Positions 15,317-19,270 of a DNA stretch of 19,270 nt are shown in pieces. Under the pieces are notes generated by a model, which ran no database searches, was not told the origin of the DNA, and worked only from the letters and a program-made list of their open reading frames with translations. The DNA is from JAGLQA01 sp023135565 (GTDB lineage Bacteria > Acidobacteriota > Aminicenantia > UBA2199): contig DAOWCY010000136.1 of the NCBI GenBank assembly GCA_030639305.1, forward strand, positions 1 to 19,270. Direction: 5' to 3'. Each line of letters opens with the position of its first letter. The first letter of the stretch is position 1. Both the position numbers and the translations under genes were made by a program.

Positions 15317-15594
15317 AGTTTAATTCCTTCGGATAAGGCGATGCGATGAAAGGGGGTAGATATTTTCGCTGTGACGATCATATCTATACGTTGTTCGCCG
15401 ATTTCATCATATATTTTTAATTTAATCTTCCGCCTGTCGGCGCGGGTAATCTTCCCGGAAATAACAAGCAGGTCGATATCCCCGCCTCTTTTACTGTCGT
15501 CCACCCGTGAACCGAATAAGTATAACTCAGCCTCCGGGTCAAACTGGTTAACGCTTCGCTTAATTGCCGATACTTCATGATCTAATAATCTCAT
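15313..15594 (-). CDS. mntA: MntA-like minimal nucleotidyltransferase antitoxin
   Basis: 93 residues from the ATG at 15594, chosen because AAGG lies 5 bases upstream and the promoter -10 (15611-15616) lies just before it. The frame is open to a TTG at 15639, but that codon is part of the -35 box. The nucleotidyltransferase signature is G28-S29, nine residues, D39-I-D41, with a third Asp at 71. The usual spacing is ten residues, so there is a one-residue shortening in the loop. In HepT/MntA systems this enzyme transfers AMP to the HEPN tyrosine, and the partner here has that tyrosine (Y114). First gene of the two-gene operon. Confidence 0.87.
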   Translation of the reverse strand: MRLLDHEVSAIKRSVNQFDPEAELYLFGSRVDDSKRGGDIDLLVISGKITRADRRKIKLKIYDEIGEQRIDMIVTAKISTPFHRIALSEGIKL

Positions 15595-15610
15595 AATTAC
15601 CTTATTTTTC

Positions 15611-15639
15611 AGTATAGCACAAAGAACCGGGTTTTTCAA
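15611..15639 (-). promoter_or_regulatory. Sigma-70-like promoter of the second MNT/HEPN pair
   Basis: Minus strand: TTGAAA (15634-15639), a 17-base spacer, TATACT (15611-15616); both are 5/6 matches. The leader is about 10 bases, and the box positions exclude the upstream TTG as a start codon. Confidence 0.75.
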
Positions 15640-15665
15640 ATATTGCTAACCCTCAAATTTCAAAT

Positions 15666-15746
15666 TCAAATTGCTCCTGAACCCGCGCAGAGCGCCGCTA
15701 AACCGAAAAGCAAAAACCAAAATAGACAACATTTTTTTATTTTCAA
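15666..15746 (-). CDS. Tiny lipoprotein-like ORF, possible head of a lost gene
   Basis: A 26-codon frame with a TTG start. GGAGG (15756-15760) lies 9 bases upstream. The peptide begins MKIKKCCLF and continues with a hydrophobic core and LAALC-AGSGAI before the stop. That is a complete bacterial lipoprotein signal peptide with a lipobox Cys at residue 20, leaving only seven mature residues. It could be the preserved 5' end of an exported-protein gene whose body was lost, or a genuine micro-lipoprotein. No strong promoter is seen upstream. The promoter of the MNT/HEPN pair begins just downstream, on the same strand. Confidence 0.4.
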   Translation of the reverse strand: MKIKKCCLFWFLLFGLAALCAGSGAI

Positions 15747-15811
15747 CGGTCTGTACCTCCTTTTACTAAATAGACCCTAAAAGTTTGCGGTGATGCAATT
15801 CCCAGGCCATT

Positions 15812-15885
15812 CATAGGGTGCGGACGCCGTCCGCTTGCTAAAAAAAATATATAACACAGCGATACACAAAAATCAAGGATTTTCC
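15812..15885. repeat. Direct repeat, copy 1 (upstream of the glycosyltransferase)
   Basis: 74 bases nearly identical to 17767-17839: four substitutions and one A-run length difference. It includes CCGTCCGCTTGCTA, an A-tract, and a shared end reading CAAGGATTTTC. Copy 1 also contains a perfect GCGGAC/GTCCGC hairpin (15820-15834) that is lost in copy 2. Each copy lies 150-170 bases before a gene start. Confidence 0.8.
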
Positions 15886-16040
15886 CGGAACTATTAGAAG
15901 AAGTGGTTCGTATATTAGAAAAGGGTGCGGCGCACCCAGCCTATGATGGGCCTGGAGGACACACTCCCGGCCATGTTTACCGAAAAGTTTGTATTAGCAA
16001 ATTTTCACGAAATATGAGCAAAAAAGGAGGTCGCATTACT
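15886..16040 (+). other. Leader region of the glycosyltransferase gene
   Basis: The reading frame is open here back to a GTG at 15903, but its composition and the strong AGGAGG (16025-16030) before the ATG at 16041 mark it as untranslated leader. No clear promoter was found. Confidence 0.4.
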
Positions 16041-17702
16041 ATGACAAAAATAAAAGAAGCTTCTTTACCCTGGTACAGGAACGACCTAACGATTCTTGCC
16101 GGTCTGGCCCTGCTGAAAATAATGATCCATCTACCCATCCTGACCCGCTATGGCTACCATGCCGATGAACTGTATTTTATCGCCTGCGGTCAACATCTCG
16201 CTTTCGGTTATGTGGACCATGCGCCTTTAGTGCCATGGATTGCCTACCTGTCTACTACTTTATTCGGTGAGTCGTTATTCGCGCTGCGTATTCTTTCTAC
16301 CCTCAGCGGGGCGGCTGCTGTTTTTTTTACCGGGCTGCTAACCGGACGTTTGGGCGGCGGCCGGTTCGCACAGGTGGCGGCCTGCGCTGCAATGATCATC
16401 GCGCCGGTCTACCTGCGTACCGGCAATATGCTGTGCCTTCCTGCTTTTGAACCGTTGTTCTGGGTGCTGGGATATTACATCTTAGTGCGCATAATCCAGG
16501 AAGATAACCCGAAACTGTGGCCCTACTTAGGACTTGTGGTGGGTATCGGCCTGATGAATAAACACTCCATGCTCTTTTTCGGTTTCGGGTTAGCGGTGGG
16601 ACTGCTGCTGACACCGCTGCGCAAACACTTCAAGTCGCCCTATCTTTATGCTGCCGGGGGAATCGTTTTGTTGATTTTCCTGCCCAACCTGATCTGGCAG
16701 ATCAATAACGACTGGCTCACATTTAAATTCATGGTAAACCTCAAAACCAGGGTGATGAGCGGTATTTCGGCACTGCAGTTTTTAGCCGGGCAACTGTTGT
16801 ACCTGCATCCTTTTAATGCGGTGCTGTGGATTTCGGGTCTGCTGTTTTTCTTTTTCAGCAAACAGACCGGGGATGACGCCGCTCCCTCACCAGAGAAAAA
16901 CGAAACTAAACAAAAGTTTTTTGGGGGTGCAGGGGGCGATTTTTCAAAAAAGCCCCCTGCCCGCCGGAGGCAAGAAAAAAATAATCTAAAAGCGAAGCAT
17001 CCTTACCGTATCTTAGGATGGCTCTGGCTGTCCGTATTTATCCTGCTGGTGGTCACCAAAAGCAAAATCTACTACTTAGCCCCGGCTTATACGGTTTTAT
17101 TGGCCGGAGGGGGAATCGCCGTAGAGCGCTGGCTGCGGCGCAGGAATAAAAAATGGCTGAAACCTGCCATTATTACTTTGCTTTTTCTTGGCGGCACCGC
17201 CATGGCGCCGCTGTCCGTGCCTTTGATGGACATAGATACTACCGAGAAATATATCCACAAAGTGACCTTCGGCGCTTTTAAAAATATATACGAATTGACC
17301 CGGGACCTGCGCGGCATGTTAGGCTGGAAAGAAAGACTGGCGGGACTGGCGAAAGTATACCACAGCCTGCCTGCCGAAGAACAACAGCGCACCGTTATTT
17401 GGGCCGCCGGTTACGGTAATGCCGGGGCCGTCGATTATTTCGGCGGGGCCTATGGGCTGCCCAAGGCGGTGGCTCTCGGTATGAATTACTGGCTCTGGGG
17501 GGTTCCCGAAGGCCCTATCGACACAGTTATCGGCATGGGTTTCAAAAAAGAAACCATGGAAATATTCTTCAATAAAGTAGAACTGGCCGCGGAAATCGAG
17601 TTAGAGAACGTGAATCCCTGGTGGCGGAAGTTCCCCATCACCCTGTGCCGGGAACCGAAAGATCCCCTCCCCGAAATCTGGAAACGAAACCGTCCCTTTT
17701 AG
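16041..17702 (+). CDS. ArnT/PMT-like GT-C membrane glycosyltransferase
   Basis: 553 residues from the ATG at 16041, with AGGAGG upstream. A multi-pass inner-membrane enzyme of the dolichyl-phosphate-mannose mannosyltransferase / ArnT (PMT_2) family, which moves a sugar from a polyprenyl-phosphate carrier to lipid or protein on the periplasmic side. Its first periplasmic loop has the family's acidic motif, Y39-H-A-D42-E43-LYF, followed by FGYVDHAPLVPW (55-66). About ten hydrophobic helices are visible between 15 and 395. A soluble C-terminal part (about 400-553) follows. Residues 274-320 form a polar, low-complexity loop between helices; its centre (297-307) is encoded by a perfect palindrome (16929-16960), which looks like an inserted repeat that kept the frame. 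The acceptor is unknown, and the gene lies between two direct repeats. Confidence 0.85.
   Translation: MTKIKEASLPWYRNDLTILAGLALLKIMIHLPILTRYGYHADELYFIACGQHLAFGYVDHAPLVPWIAYLSTTLFGESLFALRILSTLSGAAAVFFTGLLTGRLGGGRFAQVAACAAMIIAPVYLRTGNMLCLPAFEPLFWVLGYYILVRIIQEDNPKLWPYLGLVVGIGLMNKHSMLFFGFGLAVGLLLTPLRKHFKSPYLYAAGGIVLLIFLPNLIWQINNDWLTFKFMVNLKTRVMSGISALQFLAGQLLYLHPFNAVLWISGLLFFFFSKQTGDDAAPSPEKNETKQKFFGGAGGDFSKKPPARRRQEKNNLKAKHPYRILGWLWLSVFILLVVTKSKIYYLAPAYTVLLAGGGIAVERWLRRRNKKWLKPAIITLLFLGGTAMAPLSVPLMDIDTTEKYIHKVTFGAFKNIYELTRDLRGMLGWKERLAGLAKVYHSLPAEEQQRTVIWAAGYGNAGAVDYFGGAYGLPKAVALGMNYWLWGVPEGPIDTVIGMGFKKETMEIFFNKVELAAEIELENVNPWWRKFPITLCREPKDPLPEIWKRNRPF
16929..16960. repeat. Palindromic element inside the glycosyltransferase gene
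   Basis: GCAGGGGGC (16929-16937) and GCCCCCTGC (16952-16960) are perfect complements, and TTTTT/AAAAA (16940-16944 with 16946-16950) extends the stem across a small bulge. Sequence resembling the right arm (A-tract, GCC, CCTG, then GGCGGG or GCCGG words) recurs outside genes at about 17915-17940, and CGCCGGAGGCA recurs at about 19054-19064. It translates to Gly/Lys/Pro-rich residues. Confidence 0.6.
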
Positions 17703-17766
17703 CCCCACTGCGTGGGGAGCGTTAAGGGGCACGCACCTTCGGGATTCGCTGTGCTTTCAGCCCCCT
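17703..17766. repeat. GC-rich hairpin after the glycosyltransferase
   Basis: CCCCAC/GTGGGG (17703-17708 with 17712-17717) forms a perfect 6-bp stem one base past the stop codon. A second potential stem, CCCCCT/AGGGGG, starts at 17761 and runs into the direct repeat. There is no T-tract, so it is weak as a terminator; it is more like a dispersed palindrome. Confidence 0.4.
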
Positions 17767-17839
17767 CATAGGGGGGGGCCGCCGTCCGCTTGCTAAAAAA
17801 ATATATAGCACAGCGATACACAAAAATCAAGGATTTTCG
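17767..17839. repeat. Direct repeat, copy 2 (upstream of the hydrolase)
   Basis: The second copy of the 74-bp repeat described at 15812-15885, in the same orientation. Together the copies bracket the glycosyltransferase gene. The open frame that starts in this copy (TTG at 17790) is broken in copy 1 by one A, so the repeat is not coding. Confidence 0.8.
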
Positions 17840-17895
17840 ATACCACTTGATATTTTCCGCTTTTCCTGGTATATTTGATAATTCATTGCATAGTG

Positions 17896-17921
17896 TTTTT
17901 TCAAGACCAAACTTGAAAAAA
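17896..17921. repeat. Perfect inverted repeat upstream of the hydrolase
   Basis: TTTTTTCAAG (17896-17905) and CTTGAAAAAA (17912-17921) are perfectly complementary around a 6-base loop. It lies 82 bases before the hydrolase start. It could be an operator, or part of a degenerate copy of the palindrome found in the glycosyltransferase gene. Confidence 0.5.
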
Positions 17922-18002
17922 AAGCCACCTGACGGCGGGAATTTAAAAAATGAACAACGTGTTGTTTATTACCGCCATGCAGCGGCATTAGGAGGAATCG
18001 TT

Positions 18003-18878
18003 ATGAAAAAAGAAGTTGAATTTTTTTCTGAAGGAAGCAAAATAAAAGGAATATTATACCTGCCGGAAAATTACGAAGAGAGCGGCGGAATCCCGGGCAT
18101 TGTCCTGTGTCATGGTTTTGCCGGAGTCAAAGAACTACTGCTGCCGGCTTACGGCGAGGTTTTTTGCCGGGAAGGTTTCGCAGCCTTGACTTTCGATTAC
18201 CGGGGCTTCGGCGAAAGCGAAGGCGAACCGGGCAAGTTATCTCCCTACGCCCAGGTGAGAGATATACGAAATGCGCTGACATTTTTACAAAGTTTTCCCG
18301 GCGTTTCCCCGGGTAAATTGGGTTTATGGGGTACTTCTTTCGGCGGGGCGAATGCTGTTACCGCCGCGGCTTTTGACGACAGGGTAAAGTGTTTGACCGT
18401 GCAGTTGGCTTTTGGAGACGGCGAACGGGTAATCACCGGCAATTTGAGCGACGAAGACAAAGAGAAACTGAACAGCACCATGAATAAAATCTGGAGTAAA
18501 ACCGTCACCCAAAATAAAGTAATGAAAGTAGCGGTGAACAGGATATTGTCGGACGAGCAGTCTATCGAATTTTTTAATAAGACTATAAAGAAATTCCCCC
18601 ATGTGAATGTCAAGATTCCTTTTTTTACTATCAAAGAGACCATCGACTATAAACCGGAAAGGTATTTGAGTTCGGTTCGCGTTCCTATTTTAATTACCGG
18701 TGCGGAAAATGACAAAGTGAACCCGGAAGGGGAGTCTCAAAGCCTTTATGAAAAAGCGAATCACCCGAAAGAACTGCATATAGTAAAAGGAGCCGGTCAT
18801 TACGAGATATATGAAGGTAAGAAATTCAAAGAAGTGGTAGATAGGCAGGTGGATTTGTTTAATCGCTATTTAAAATAA
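18003..18878 (+). CDS. Alpha/beta hydrolase (dienelactone hydrolase/esterase-like)
   Basis: 291 residues from the ATG at 18003, where AGGAGG (17990-17995) is correctly spaced. The frame is open further upstream, through the repeat, but this is the convincing start. Alpha/beta-hydrolase fold: oxyanion segment LCHGFAG (35-41), strand and RGFG (67-70), nucleophile Ser112 in GTSFGG, Asp237 in GAENDKVNP, His266 in GAGHYEIYEG. The triad is complete and no signal peptide is seen, so a cytoplasmic esterase or related hydrolase is expected. The helical insert at about 145-215 forms a cap. The substrate cannot be read from the sequence. No operon partner is visible. Confidence 0.87.
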   Translation: MKKEVEFFSEGSKIKGILYLPENYEESGGIPGIVLCHGFAGVKELLLPAYGEVFCREGFAALTFDYRGFGESEGEPGKLSPYAQVRDIRNALTFLQSFPGVSPGKLGLWGTSFGGANAVTAAAFDDRVKCLTVQLAFGDGERVITGNLSDEDKEKLNSTMNKIWSKTVTQNKVMKVAVNRILSDEQSIEFFNKTIKKFPHVNVKIPFFTIKETIDYKPERYLSSVRVPILITGAENDKVNPEGESQSLYEKANHPKELHIVKGAGHYEIYEGKKFKEVVDRQVDLFNRYLK

Positions 18879-18899
18879 CCGGCAATTCTTCAGCCTGCT

Positions 18900-19095
18900 G
18901 TGAAATTAATATAGCCACAGAGCACACAGAGGGTACAGAGGGGGGGAGCGCTTCTCGCTTTTAAATAATTAAAAGTTTTGTTCAAACTTTTTTGAAGGTG
19001 CGGTATGCCGCTGGCCCCCAACTTCAATTTAATGGGGGCGTCACCCGGCAGGGCCGCCGGAGGCAGAGTAATTTCATGGTAGTAGATCCTAAATT
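18900..19095. other. Repeat-rich intergenic tail
   Basis: It contains a short tandem-like CACAGAG motif (about 18915-18942, period near 10), a TTCAAA/TTTGAA inverted repeat near 18982-18997, and GC-rich words shared with the palindrome in the glycosyltransferase gene. No gene or terminator was recognised. Confidence 0.4.
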
Positions 19096-19270
19096 CTAAT
19101 TTGAAATAGAGAAAGAAGTATCGCCGGTGTCTGAGATGGCGGTGTCTCTTTCTTTAATTTTGATCGTATAGCCGGAACCGGCGGCTGCCGCGCCCCCGCT
19201 GTGCTGACCCACTGTCCAGGAATAGGAACCTAAAACCGGGCTTATAATTGCGACGATAGTACCGACCAAC
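19096..19270 (-). CDS. C-terminal end of an exported Ig-like (Kre9/KNH-type) domain protein, partial
   Basis: Only the last 57 codons and the TAG stop are inside the window; the gene continues beyond the right edge. The visible part reads GSYSWTV, then a Gly/Ala-rich turn, SGYTIKIKE, and ends SDTGDTSFSISN. This matches the end of the Ser-Thr-rich KNH/Kre9-like domain (PF10342 type), whose consensus is a SYxWTVP strand, a Y-x-I-x-I strand and a SFxI ending. In bacteria these domains are usually found in secreted or cell-surface proteins. Total length and N-terminus are unknown. Confidence 0.6.
   Translation of the reverse strand, partial: LVGTIVAIISPVLGSYSWTVGQHSGGAAAAGSGYTIKIKERDTAISDTGDTSFSISN

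Noticed and set aside
17790..18002. N-terminal extension of the hydrolase
   Set aside because: It begins inside the direct repeat, whose other copy is frameshifted, and a strong AGGAGG marks the ATG at 18003.
18915..18942. CACAGAG tandem motif as a CRISPR or VNTR array
   Set aside because: Only about three imperfect units of roughly 10 bases; no spacers and no repeat-length structure.

Overview
This window reads as Gram-negative bacterial chromosome. It encodes an outer-membrane beta-barrel protein, two peptidoglycan-binding OmpA-type domains, exported proteins with signal peptides, good GGAGG ribosome sites, and sigma-70-like promoters with exact 17-base spacers. The mix of membrane Ser/Thr kinases, SUMF1/FGE-type domains, an exported caspase and dispersed GC-rich palindromes fits an uncultured Aminicenantes/Acidobacteriota-like or deltaproteobacterial-like genome. 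That placement is inference; nothing here fixes the taxonomy. No tRNA, rRNA or CRISPR array was seen.

Layout. 1-364: noncoding, with inverted repeats and an unconfirmed open frame running off the left edge. 365-1074 (-): a nucleotidyltransferase/HEPN toxin-antitoxin pair. 1279-4403 (-): a two-gene operon, an exported caspase-SUMF1 protein followed (TAATG overlap) by a TRAP-type solute-binding domain fused to an OmpA domain. 4404-5056: divergent control region with a strong promoter on each side. 5057-10454 (+): two membrane kinases. The first has two complementary degenerate kinase domains, one membrane helix and a periplasmic GH43-like beta-propeller. The second has an intact kinase, one membrane helix, TPR-like helices and a periplasmic SUMF1-like domain. 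10511-11281: a truncated copy of the next gene's 3' end, then a RelE/RHH toxin-antitoxin pair (-). 11399-13384 (-): OmpA-FecR-Fn3/Ig-beta-barrel protein. 13571-14335 (+): spermidine-synthase-like methyltransferase. 14834-15594 (-): a second nucleotidyltransferase/HEPN pair, of the HepT/MntA type. 15666-15746 (-): a tiny lipoprotein-like reading frame. 16041-17702 (+): ArnT/PMT-like membrane glycosyltransferase with a palindrome embedded in its gene, bracketed by a 74-bp direct repeat. 18003-18878 (+): alpha/beta hydrolase. 19096-19270 (-): end of an exported Ig-like (Kre9/KNH-type) protein.

The most system-like part is 1279-10454. Two divergent operons from one 650-bp control region encode four multidomain proteins, all predicted to place ligand- or partner-binding domains outside the cytoplasm: DctP-OmpA, caspase-SUMF1, beta-propeller and SUMF1. 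Two of them carry kinase domains inside. A plausible reading is an envelope-sensing phospho-signalling circuit with a periplasmic caspase as effector or processing protease. This is inference from architecture and layout. The rest is accessory DNA: three toxin-antitoxin pairs, a gene remnant, and several dispersed repeats.
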